DNA from: Caryophanales bacterium
Lineage (GTDB): Bacteria; Bacillota_I; Bacilli_A; RFN20; JAISJY01
NCBI GenBank assembly: GCA_031261365.1
Contig: JAISJY010000203.1
Span: 1 to 14,253 of the forward strand
Length of the DNA stretch: 14,253 nucleotides
Direction: 5' to 3'
This document shows, in pieces, positions 5,969 through 13,002 of this stretch. Positions within the stretch are counted from its first letter, which is position 1; every line of letters starts with the position of its first letter. The notes below the pieces were generated by a model. It did no database searches, was not told the origin of the DNA, and saw only the letters and a program-made list of their open reading frames with translations. The translations under genes and the position numbers were made by a program.

Positions 5969-7572
5969 AAGTTTTGGTAACAGGTGCCAATGGATATATA
6001 GGTTCAAAAGTAATAAAACAACTTTTAGATTTAAATTGTGAAGTTATTGCAACTGATATTGATAATAAAAACATAGATGTTAGAGCAAGTTATATATCTG
6101 CAAATATTTTTGATATAAAAGATGATTGGTATACTTTTTTTAGTAAGCCAGATGTTTGTTTGCATTTGGCTTGGAGAGACGGATTTATTCATAATTCATT
6201 AAAGCATATGAGTGATTTATCTTTTCATTTTAATTTTTTAAATAATTTAATATTAAATGGATTACAGCAAATTGCTATTATGGGAACAGTTCATGAAATT
6301 GGTTATTGGGAGGGTGCAGTTGATGAAAATACTCCTTGTAATCCTTTATCACAATATGGCATTGCTAAAAATGCTTTAAGAAAATCAATAGAACTTTTAG
6401 TCAAAGAAAAAAAGATTATATTTCAATGGTTAAGAGCGTTTTATATTTATGGAGATGATTTAATTGGCAACTCTATTTTTAGTAAAATAAGACAAGCAGT
6501 TAAAGAGGGGAAAAACACTTTCCCTTTTACTACGGGGAAAAACAAGTATGATTTTATTAGTGTTGAAGAATTAGCGAAACAAATATCTACAGTTATCAAT
6601 CAAAAAGAAATCAATGGTATTATTAATGTTTGTTCAGGAAAGCCTGTTTCTTTAGCTGAACAAGTAGAATGGTATATTACTTATAATAATTTACCTATAA
6701 AGTTAGAATATGGAAAATATCAAGATAGAGAATATGATTCGCCTTGTATATATGGAGATAATTCTAAAATTAAAAGAATATTAAATATAGAGTTATCTTT
6801 TGTAAACAGAGAAACTATAAAAGTATCTGTTTGTTTGTATTGTTTTAATGGAGAAAAATTTATTAAAGAACAAATCGAGAGCATTTTACCTCAATTATCA
6901 ACAAACGATGAATTTATTATTTCTGATGACGGGTCAACTGATCGGACTATAGAAATTATTAAATCTTATGAAGACCCTCGTATAAAATTGATTTTTAACC
7001 AAAACAAACATGGTTGGGTATCTAATAATGAGAACTCTTTGAAACATTCAACGGGTGATTATATTTTTTGGGCAGATCAGGATGATGTTTGGTCAAATAA
7101 AAAAATAGAAGTTATGCTAAAAGCACTTCAACAAAATAACTTGGTTATTTGTGATTGTATTACTACTGATGAAAATTTAAGACCTACTGATTTTTCAAGA
7201 TTTAAACAATTTTCATTAAAAAATAGTTTTGTAAAAACAATAATAAGAAATCGATTTTTGGGATGTTGTATGGCTTTTGATAGGAAACTTTTAGATTTCG
7301 TTCTTCCATTTCCACAAAATCATAGATTACTTGAGTCTGATACTTGGATAGTTTCTGTTGCTTTACGTTATTTTAAGGTTAAACTTATTGATTTTCCTCT
7401 TCATTATTATAGGAGACATACAAATAACACATCTAATGGTGGAAGTAAAAGCAGTAATACTATTTTTAATATGATTATTAGAAGAATATATAGATTGTTT
7501 AATTTATATTATAGAAAACTTAAAATTGCAAAATATGAAAAACATAAAATTAATAATAGAAAAAATTCGTAG
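5965..7572 (+). CDS. Fusion: NAD-dependent sugar reductase/epimerase plus GT2 glycosyltransferase
   Basis: Two enzymes sit in one 535-residue chain. Residues 1 to about 278 form an extended short-chain dehydrogenase: GANGYIG (7-13) binds NAD(P), LHLAWRDG (67-74) follows, and the catalytic set is Thr108 with Tyr131/Lys135 (YGIAK). This half resembles stand-alone oxidoreductases of dTDP-deoxysugar loci. With rfbA, rfbB and rfbC next to it and no rfbD, it probably reduces the 4-keto group of a dTDP-6-deoxyhexose; product stereochemistry (rhamnose, 6-deoxytalose, fucose) is unknown. Residues 285 to about 490 are a GT-A, GT2-family transferase: LYCFNGEKFIKEQIESIL (291-308), DDGSTD (321-326), the DxD-like DQDD (371-374), an acidic ESD (457-459) as candidate base, and RRHTNNTSNG (483-492), as in rhamnosyltransferases. 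It overlaps rfbC by 4 nt and the next gene by 38 nt. The junction suggests a recent fusion by loss of a stop and start. Confidence 0.85.
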   Translation: MKVLVTGANGYIGSKVIKQLLDLNCEVIATDIDNKNIDVRASYISANIFDIKDDWYTFFSKPDVCLHLAWRDGFIHNSLKHMSDLSFHFNFLNNLILNGLQQIAIMGTVHEIGYWEGAVDENTPCNPLSQYGIAKNALRKSIELLVKEKKIIFQWLRAFYIYGDDLIGNSIFSKIRQAVKEGKNTFPFTTGKNKYDFISVEELAKQISTVINQKEINGIINVCSGKPVSLAEQVEWYITYNNLPIKLEYGKYQDREYDSPCIYGDNSKIKRILNIELSFVNRETIKVSVCLYCFNGEKFIKEQIESILPQLSTNDEFIISDDGSTDRTIEIIKSYEDPRIKLIFNQNKHGWVSNNENSLKHSTGDYIFWADQDDVWSNKKIEVMLKALQQNNLVICDCITTDENLRPTDFSRFKQFSLKNSFVKTIIRNRFLGCCMAFDRKLLDFVLPFPQNHRLLESDTWIVSVALRYFKVKLIDFPLHYYRRHTNNTSNGGSKSSNTIFNMIIRRIYRLFNLYYRKLKIAKYEKHKINNRKNS

Positions 7573-8209
7573 AAGGCTGTACTGGAAAAAATATGGAAAA
7601 AGAGTTAACCATCGTGATTTTTCTTTATTTTCCAACAACTGTCTTGCAGGAATAATATATCATGAATTAAAAATCAAATTTCTTTCACCTACAATTAATA
7701 CTTTCATAAATCCTATAGATTTTATAAAATTTTCTCAAAATATAAATTATTATTTAAGCTTGGAACTTGAATATAATGAAATGTTGTCAAAATCATTTGA
7801 ATATCCTGTAGGAAATCTCGGAGATGTAACTATTTTTTTTCCACATAAATTTAAAAATTTTAAAGATGCAAAAGAAAAATTTCTCGCTAGATCGAGTAGA
7901 ATAAATTATGAAAAAATCGGTTTTATTTTTTGCGATGGACTTTCAATTGGTGAAGATAATAATGAAACTACCAATGAAAATATATTTGATTTTTTACAAA
8001 TTTCATATAATAAAATAATAATTACAGCAAAAAAAATAGAAGATGTTTCTATTCTTCACTCTTCAAAGGTATTTTTTGATCTAGCAACAGCAGAAAAAAT
8101 TCTTTATAGTTCAACGAAAATAATAGATTTTATTAATTCTATCAATAACGATAAAAAGGATTCTATAGATAAAACCAGAAATACTGAAAATAAAAGAGGT
8201 AATATTTAA
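7535..8209 (+). CDS. DUF1919 family exopolysaccharide-locus protein
   Basis: The 224-residue protein matches the DUF1919 family, common in exopolysaccharide clusters and without an agreed function. Typical segments are DFSLFSNNCLAGIIYHELK (28-46), the SPTINTFI stretch (51-58), DFIKF (62-66), YPVGNLGDVTIFFPH (90-104), an Arg-rich RSSRINYEKIGFIF (119-132) and the FLQISYNKIIITAK region (155-168). No signal peptide or membrane segment is visible. I chose ATG 7535 rather than the TTG at 7526, since the TTG has no better ribosome site; either way the gene begins inside the end of the previous one, so coupling is likely. The last 22 or so residues are a charged, low-complexity tail (Asp, Lys, Asn). 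The catalytic reading usually expected at such a site is a glycosyl or substituent transfer, but nothing in the sequence proves this. Confidence 0.85.
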   Translation: MKNIKLIIEKIRRRLYWKKYGKRVNHRDFSLFSNNCLAGIIYHELKIKFLSPTINTFINPIDFIKFSQNINYYLSLELEYNEMLSKSFEYPVGNLGDVTIFFPHKFKNFKDAKEKFLARSSRINYEKIGFIFCDGLSIGEDNNETTNENIFDFLQISYNKIIITAKKIEDVSILHSSKVFFDLATAEKILYSSTKIIDFINSINNDKKDSIDKTRNTENKRGNI

Positions 8210-8211
8210 TA

Positions 8212-8280
8212 ATGAAAAATGTTATTTTTAATCAAAAAATATTAATCAGGATAATTTATAATAGCAACATTTATGAATAA
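8212..8280 (+). CDS. 22-residue mini-ORF after the DUF1919 gene, possible gene remnant
   Basis: The ORF MKNVIFNQKILIRIIYNSNIYE begins 2 nt after the DUF1919 stop, with AGAGG (8195-8199) about 12 nt upstream, and stops at 8278-8280. The composition looks like the N-terminus of an ordinary AT-rich glycan-locus gene. It is followed by 160 nt with no long frame, so the 5' end of a deleted gene is a fair guess. It could equally be chance. Confidence 0.15.
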   Translation: MKNVIFNQKILIRIIYNSNIYE

Positions 8281-8292
8281 AATATTACCTAT

Positions 8293-8442
8293 ATTGGGTT
8301 TAAATTTTAATGAAAACTAACAAATTAAATATATAAACATAAATTTTGTAGTTATTTGTAGAAAATCAGATGTTAAAGATGTAAAATTAACAAGATTGAA
8401 TAAGAGTGTAGCAAAAAGAAAGGAATTGAAAAGATAATTATC
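8293..8442 (+). repeat. Leader region C before the wzy-like gene, related to leader A
   Basis: This spacer shares ATTGGGTTTAAA and TAGCAAAAAG with the rfbA leader in the same order. Between them the match is partial, for example ATGTA, AGATT and AAG just before the second element. A frame from about 8321 to 8436 is open and reads a Lys/Arg-rich peptide with no start codon (ending KRKELKR), which resembles an eroded coding end. AAAGGAA at 8419-8425 is the only Shine-Dalgarno-like site and is about 17 nt before the ATG at 8443, farther than usual. Confidence 0.4.
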
Positions 8443-9705
8443 ATGAATATTAAGAAAATCAAAGAAAAAATAATTAGTATCTTTTTTTTAAGTACTTTTT
8501 TTGAAGGAATTACTTTCTTTTCTTATAAAACATTTAACTTTAACCTTCCTTTTTTAGTTTCCATGTTTTTATTGTTTTTTGGAATTATAGACTCAATATC
8601 AAGTAAAATACCTTATAAAAGAATAATTGTTTTTAATTTATTTGTATTGTCCATAATTCTAACATTAATATTTAATAAAATGGGGCAAAATTTATATTCC
8701 GCTTTGTTATATCTTTACTATTTATTCTTGTTTCTTTTTACCTTTGGTTCAATGTCCTTCTCAAATTTCACAAAAACAATTAAATTTTTTGTAATTATAG
8801 CAACAGTTTTTTCTATTTTTGGATTATATCAATTTTTAGGATATTCTAAAAATTGGCCATTTTCTCATTTTGACCTTAGAAATTCTCTTACAGTTGGTTA
8901 CCAAACGCGAGTTTTTTATACAAATTATGGACAATTTAGAGCTCATAGTTTATATAATGAACCTTCTTTCTTTTCACAGTTTTGTGCAATTTCTATTGTT
9001 TTTTCATTCTTTCTATTTGCAAATAATAAAGTAACAAAAACATTTTTTTATTTTACAATTGTAACGAATATTATAGGTTTGTTTGTTTCTTTTTCAGGTA
9101 CTGGATTTATTATTTTGTTAATAGTATCTATATATACTTTTTTTAACAGAAATCTGTTTAAAAAAGTTATTTCTTATGGTTTCTTTTCTCTTATTTTCTT
9201 ACTAACTATATTAGCTTTTTTTGAGAATGCTTTTCTTTTGAGATTTTTTCAAAACCTTTTCTTAAGAATTAATGAGTTTTCAAGTACTTCTGAGAAAACA
9301 TCAGCATATATAAGGTTTGTGGCTCCATATAGAATATATTTGTCTCATTTTAATGACTTCATTATTGGCTATGGCCCTGGTAATGATAATTTAGTTTATG
9401 TTATGTATGGTACTTCTTATAACGCCCTTTCAGGTATAGTTAAAGTTGGAATAGAACTTGGCTTGTTAGGAATTAGTATGCTATTTTGTTTGTTTATTCT
9501 ATTAACAAAACCTTTTCAAAAAAATAGTTATAATTTTTTATTTTTTTTACTTCTTGTATCATTGAGTATTGTTGGAATATCAATTGTAGAATCTATGTTT
9601 TGGTGCTTTGCTATCTTAATTGGTAGTAATCAATCTTTTTGTGAGACAAAGTTAGGCTTTATCAAAGGAGTTAATGAATGGAAAAAAAGAAGAAAATATT
9701 TATAA
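8443..9705 (+). CDS. wzy: Wzy-like polysaccharide polymerase (O-antigen ligase/polymerase family)
   Basis: The 420-residue protein is almost entirely hydrophobic, with about ten membrane helices and short loops, as expected for Wzy. The larger periplasmic loops are at about 133-172 and 262-335. RAHSLYNEPSFF (166-177), with Arg166 and Glu173-Pro174, is the motif I know from this family. SGTG (218-221) and IIGYGPGN (307-314) after a His (SHFND, 301-305) match the second conserved loop of the Wzy/WaaL group. It would join lipid-linked repeat units on the outer side of the membrane, downstream of a flippase not present here. A ligase role cannot be excluded, but a location inside the glycosyltransferase run favours polymerase. 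The start at 8443 has a weak, distant ribosome site; the end overlaps the next gene by 28 nt. The C-terminus is strongly basic. Confidence 0.8.
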   Translation: MNIKKIKEKIISIFFLSTFFEGITFFSYKTFNFNLPFLVSMFLLFFGIIDSISSKIPYKRIIVFNLFVLSIILTLIFNKMGQNLYSALLYLYYLFLFLFTFGSMSFSNFTKTIKFFVIIATVFSIFGLYQFLGYSKNWPFSHFDLRNSLTVGYQTRVFYTNYGQFRAHSLYNEPSFFSQFCAISIVFSFFLFANNKVTKTFFYFTIVTNIIGLFVSFSGTGFIILLIVSIYTFFNRNLFKKVISYGFFSLIFLLTILAFFENAFLLRFFQNLFLRINEFSSTSEKTSAYIRFVAPYRIYLSHFNDFIIGYGPGNDNLVYVMYGTSYNALSGIVKVGIELGLLGISMLFCLFILLTKPFQKNSYNFLFFLLLVSLSIVGISIVESMFWCFAILIGSNQSFCETKLGFIKGVNEWKKRRKYL

Positions 9706-10709
9706 TCTGTCCAAAGAACCGCAGAACTGGAGGGCCTGAGGCATTACATCAACTAAGCTATTATTTAAATTCTATTGGAAATTCTTCTTATATTGTTTAT
9801 TATGATTGGTTTAATTTTAATGAATATCCAGTAAATATTAATTATGAAATTTATTTAAATAATAATTTTTTAATGTTAAAAGATATTGAAGATTGTATAG
9901 ATAATGAATTAATTGTGCCAGAAACTAACACTTATTTATTGGAAAGATTTATAAAGATCAAAAAAATAATTTGGTGGTTAAGTGTCGACTACTACTATTC
10001 TTATACATTTTTTTACAAGTTTAAGCAATTTGTAAAATTATTATTGCACTATAAGATGAATATCGTATTATTTAAACTTTTTAAAGGAAAGCAAATTAAT
10101 TTTAGAAAGAAAGATGTTTTTAATCTTGCTGCAAGTTATTATGCTTATGATCATCTTGAAAAAAATGATGCTCATAATAAACAATTATTAATTGAACCAA
10201 TTTCATTAGAATTTCTTAACGATTATAAACAAAAAAATGACAAAATACGCAGTAATATTGTTTTGTATAATCCAAAAAAAGGGACAAAATTTACTCAAAA
10301 ATTAATTAGATATTCAAAACAAAGAAAAATTGATATTAAATTTCTACCATTATCTGGCTATAATATTAGCGAATTAAAAACTTTATATCAAAACAGCAAA
10401 TTATATATTGATTTTGGTGAATTTCCTGGTGCAGAACGCATACCAAAAGAAGCGGTACTTAATGGCTGTCTACTTTTAATCGGCAATAAGGGAGCATCAA
10501 ATTATTATAAAGATGTTCCGATTTTTGATAAATACAAATTTAATCTTAAACAAAAAAAGCCAAAAGAGTTATTTAAAGAAATTTGTATAAAAATTGAAAT
10601 GATGTTAAACAATTATGATAGACTTTATGATGATTTTCTTGATTATCGCGTTACTGTACAAAATTTAGAAATCAACTTTATAAAGAGTCTTAAAGACATT
10701 TTTAGATAA
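9678..10709 (+). CDS. Putative GT-B glycosyltransferase
   Basis: The 343-residue soluble protein belongs to a glycosyltransferase type found in capsule clusters. Its N-terminus IFIICPKNRRTGGPEALHQL (7-26) carries the Gly-Gly-Pro-Glu loop seen in these proteins. A linker follows, then a second Rossmann half starting at NIVLYNPKKGTKFT (193-206). KLYIDFGEFPGAERIPKEAV (241-260) is the likely nucleotide-sugar site, with Arg254 and Glu258, then NGCLLLIGNKG (262-272). ATG 9678 has AAAGGAG (9664-9670) in front and lies inside the end of the wzy-like gene, so the two are co-translated. A stretch of Tyr/Phe/Lys (103-136) may lie against the membrane. The substrate cannot be inferred. It is the last glycosyltransferase before the phosphonate block. 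Confidence 0.75.
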   Translation: MEKKKKIFIICPKNRRTGGPEALHQLSYYLNSIGNSSYIVYYDWFNFNEYPVNINYEIYLNNNFLMLKDIEDCIDNELIVPETNTYLLERFIKIKKIIWWLSVDYYYSYTFFYKFKQFVKLLLHYKMNIVLFKLFKGKQINFRKKDVFNLAASYYAYDHLEKNDAHNKQLLIEPISLEFLNDYKQKNDKIRSNIVLYNPKKGTKFTQKLIRYSKQRKIDIKFLPLSGYNISELKTLYQNSKLYIDFGEFPGAERIPKEAVLNGCLLLIGNKGASNYYKDVPIFDKYKFNLKQKKPKELFKEICIKIEMMLNNYDRLYDDFLDYRVTVQNLEINFIKSLKDIFR

Positions 10710-10848
10710 TTTTAATATATTTTTAATTTATAAGATATTAATGATAGAAAGTATTTTAGAAAAAAAGATTATATACTTTATGGGTAGTGAAAGTAAAAAA
10801 ATTACATAAAGTACTTGTGGCTGTATAAAGGGAAGCAATAGAGGTAAA
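10710..10848 (+). repeat. Leader region B before licD
   Basis: The 139-nt spacer separates the glycosyltransferase genes from the phosphonate cassette. From 10760 (AAAAAAAG) to the AGAGG at 10840-10844 it can be aligned with 4441-4521 of the rfbA leader; TACTTT, AAAGT, TTGTG and AAGCA recur in order, with roughly 60% identity by eye. AT-rich DNA inflates such matches. A 22-codon ORF (10741-10809, MIESILEKKIIYFMGSESKKIT) has no ribosome site. The AGAGG is 4 nt from the licD ATG. No clear promoter or terminator is seen. Confidence 0.3.
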
Positions 10849-11649
10849 ATGAGATTAGAAAAAATTATTGATGGAAAAAAATTGTTAGTAGAAATGTTAA
10901 TTCATTTTGATGATATATGCAAAAAAAATAATATTAAGTACTCAATAGGGTATGGAACTTTTTTAGGTGCAATTCGACATGAAGGTTTTATTCCTTGGGA
11001 TGATGATATTGATGTTATGATGACTAGAGATAATTACGATAAATTAATTTCATTACATTTTATAAGTGAAAACGAAGAGGTGTTTCATTATTCTTATACA
11101 AAAGGTTATTATTATCAATTTGCAAAATTTGTTAGAACTGATACAATTTTAAAAGAAAAAAACAGAAGAGAAAATAATATGGGATTATACATAGATATTT
11201 TTCCTATAGATTTATTAACAGAAGAATATCTAAAAAAAACAAATAAAAAATTATTGTGGCTTAAGAAAAAAATTCTATTTATAGGTTCAAAAAAAAAGGA
11301 GATATTTAAAGCGAATTTTTTAACTTGTATTTTTAAATCTATCGTTTTCTTTGACAGTTTTTTATTTTCTCACACAAAATATTTAGTAAAATATGATAAA
11401 ATTATTAGGAAATGTGAAAATGGGAATATATTAGTAAATATGGTGTTGACAAGTTATAGTTGTCAAAATAGCCAAATGCCATGCAACTTATTTGATAGTT
11501 ATTCCTCTTATCTGTTTGAAAATGAGGCTTTCGCTGGGATTGAAAACTTTCATTCTTATCTTTCTATTATATATGGCGATTACATGAAATTGCCCCCAAT
11601 ATCCGAAAGAAAAAATCATAATATTAATTGTTATTATAAAAATAAATAA
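10849..11649 (+). CDS. licD: LicD-family phospho-/phosphonate-group transferase
   Basis: The 266-residue protein has the LicD signature: YSIGYGTFLGAIRHEGFIPW (31-50) followed by DDDID (51-55), a nucleotidyltransferase-fold metal site, then NMGLYIDIFPID (110-121), and at the end IIYGDYMKLPP. LicD proteins transfer phosphocholine from CDP-choline to glycans. Here the next genes make a phosphonate and its CMP-activating enzyme, and no choline genes (licA, licB, licC with choline kinase) are visible. The likely job is moving a phosphonate such as AEP from a CMP ester to a sugar. It is cytoplasmic, with no signal or membrane helix. AGAGG at 10840-10844 serves the ATG. An A9 run at 11289-11297 (Lys codons) is a possible slippage site. 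The gene is 36 nt from pepM. The substrate assignment rests on context. Confidence 0.9.
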   Translation: MRLEKIIDGKKLLVEMLIHFDDICKKNNIKYSIGYGTFLGAIRHEGFIPWDDDIDVMMTRDNYDKLISLHFISENEEVFHYSYTKGYYYQFAKFVRTDTILKEKNRRENNMGLYIDIFPIDLLTEEYLKKTNKKLLWLKKKILFIGSKKKEIFKANFLTCIFKSIVFFDSFLFSHTKYLVKYDKIIRKCENGNILVNMVLTSYSCQNSQMPCNLFDSYSSYLFENEAFAGIENFHSYLSIIYGDYMKLPPISERKNHNINCYYKNK

Positions 11650-11666
11650 TAGATATGTTAATATTT

Positions 11667-11675
11667 AGGAGGAGG
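11667..11675 (+). promoter_or_regulatory. Strong tandem Shine-Dalgarno of pepM
   Basis: AGGAGGAGG ends 10 nt before the ATG at 11686, offering two overlapping anti-16S matches. It is the strongest ribosome site of the locus and fits a need for high PEP mutase levels, since the mutase equilibrium lies far toward phosphoenolpyruvate. Confidence 0.6.
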
Positions 11676-11685
11676 AAAAGTAATA

Positions 11686-13002
11686 ATGAATAAAGTATAT
11701 ATAGCAATATCTTCAGAGATAATACATGAAGGTATATTAAATGTTATAAACGAAGGGAAGAAACACGGGGAAATCATTATTGGTTTACTTACTGATGAAG
11801 TAATTGCTTCATATAAAAGAATACCATTGTTTTCTTATGAAAAAAGAAAAGAATTATTTGAAAGTTTAAAAGGAGTTATTGAAGTAGTTCCGCAAAACAC
11901 TTTAGATTACACAAAAAATTTAGAATTTATTAAACCTGATTATGTGATACACGGAGATGATTGGAGAAACGGTATTCAACAAAATATAAGACAAAAGGTG
12001 ATTGATATTTTACAAAAATGGAATGGTAAATTAATTGAAATTCCATATTCAAGTTCAACTAATGCAACTGAGTTTGAATTTGATTATAGGAGATTGTTAA
12101 ATACTCCAGATACACGGAGGGCAAAATTAAGAAAATCTTTATCTTTGAAACCTTTTGTTTCCTATATTGAAGCTTCAAATGGTTTATCTGGTTTAATTGT
12201 AGAAAATACATTTATTGATGATAAAGAAAATGGCTATAGAAAAGAATTTGATGGAATGTGGATTTCATCATTATGTGATTCATCTTTTAAAGGAAAGCCT
12301 GACATTGAATTAGTAGATTTAACATCTAGAATAAATACAATCGAAGAGATATTAGAAGTAACAACAAAGCCAATAATTCTTGATGGAGATACAGGTGGTA
12401 AGTTGGAACATTTTGAATATAATGTAAGAACATTAGAAAGATTGGGAGTGTCTGCTGTTATTATTGAAGATAAAACTGGTTTAAAACAAAACTCATTATT
12501 TGGAACTTCTGCTAAACAAATTCTTGATGATCCTCATGATTTTGCTTTAAAAATTCAAGCAGGTAAAAAAGCACAAATCACTAGAGATTTTATGATTTTT
12601 GCTAGAATTGAGGCTTTAATTGCCGGATATGATGTTGCTGAAGCAATGTATAGAGCAAAGATATATATAGAAGAGGGACAAGCTGATGGAATAATGATTC
12701 ATTCAAAGGAAAAAGATGGAGTAGATATTAAAGAATTTTTAAGACAATTCAGAGAATATTCTAAAGATATACCAGTTATTTTAGTTCCTACTTCTTATAA
12801 TAAATATACTGAGGAGGAGTTAAATAAATGGGGAGCTAATATTATTATTCATGCTAATCATTTATTAAGAAGTGCTTATCCCGCAATGAAAAAAACGACT
12901 GAATCAATTTTAAAACACCATCGTTCATTAGAAGCCTCAAATGAATATTGTATTTCTATAAAGGAGGTATTAGATTTAATACCTGGCACAAAAAATGATT
13001 AA
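11686..13002 (+). CDS. pepM: Phosphoenolpyruvate mutase with N-terminal cytidylyltransferase-like domain
   Basis: The 438-residue protein joins a cytidylyltransferase-like domain (1 to about 130) to PEP phosphomutase (about 145-438), a known fusion. The mutase turns phosphoenolpyruvate into phosphonopyruvate, forming the C-P bond. Its hallmark EDK-x5-NS is EDKTGLKQNS (261-270). LDGDTGG (232-238) supplies the metal-binding Asp233 and Asp235; ARIEA (Arg307) and MIHSKEKDG (His339) complete the site. EASNGLSGLIVEN (162-174) and MWISSL (191-196) lie where the phosphate pocket is expected. In the N-domain, GLLTDEVIASYKRIP (33-47), PQNTLDY (69-75) and YVIHGDDWRNG (86-96) are typical, but the HxGH catalytic motif reads HEGI (14-17), so its transferase activity is doubtful. 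The protein is soluble and cytosolic. It overlaps ppd by 8 nt, which fits the tight coupling needed to pull the unfavourable mutase reaction forward. Confidence 0.96.
   Translation: MNKVYIAISSEIIHEGILNVINEGKKHGEIIIGLLTDEVIASYKRIPLFSYEKRKELFESLKGVIEVVPQNTLDYTKNLEFIKPDYVIHGDDWRNGIQQNIRQKVIDILQKWNGKLIEIPYSSSTNATEFEFDYRRLLNTPDTRRAKLRKSLSLKPFVSYIEASNGLSGLIVENTFIDDKENGYRKEFDGMWISSLCDSSFKGKPDIELVDLTSRINTIEEILEVTTKPIILDGDTGGKLEHFEYNVRTLERLGVSAVIIEDKTGLKQNSLFGTSAKQILDDPHDFALKIQAGKKAQITRDFMIFARIEALIAGYDVAEAMYRAKIYIEEGQADGIMIHSKEKDGVDIKEFLRQFREYSKDIPVILVPTSYNKYTEEELNKWGANIIIHANHLLRSAYPAMKKTTESILKHHRSLEASNEYCISIKEVLDLIPGTKND
12960..12984 (+). promoter_or_regulatory. Shine-Dalgarno plus hairpin upstream of the ppd start
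   Basis: AAAGGAGGT (12960-12968) is a near-perfect ribosome site but lies 27 nt before the ppd ATG, too far to act directly. AGGTATT (12965-12971) and AATACCT (12978-12984) form a perfect 7-bp stem with a 6-nt loop. Folding leaves AAAGG just 5' of the stem and 10 nt between stem and ATG, so the hairpin could bring the site into range. All of it is inside pepM codons, so chance is possible. Confidence 0.35.

Noticed and set aside
5868..6074. Minus-strand ORF of 68 codons
   Set aside because: It is antisense to the rfbC/fusion junction, where both + strand proteins show conserved motifs.
10849..11649. Classical phosphocholine transfer by LicD
   Set aside because: No choline kinase or choline uptake genes are visible, and the adjoining genes make a phosphonate; not fully excluded because the locus continues beyond the window.
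11686..13002. Isocitrate lyase or other lyase of the same superfamily instead of PEP mutase
   Set aside because: The EDK-x5-NS motif, the N-terminal cytidylyltransferase-like domain and the adjacent phosphonopyruvate decarboxylase all specify PEP mutase.
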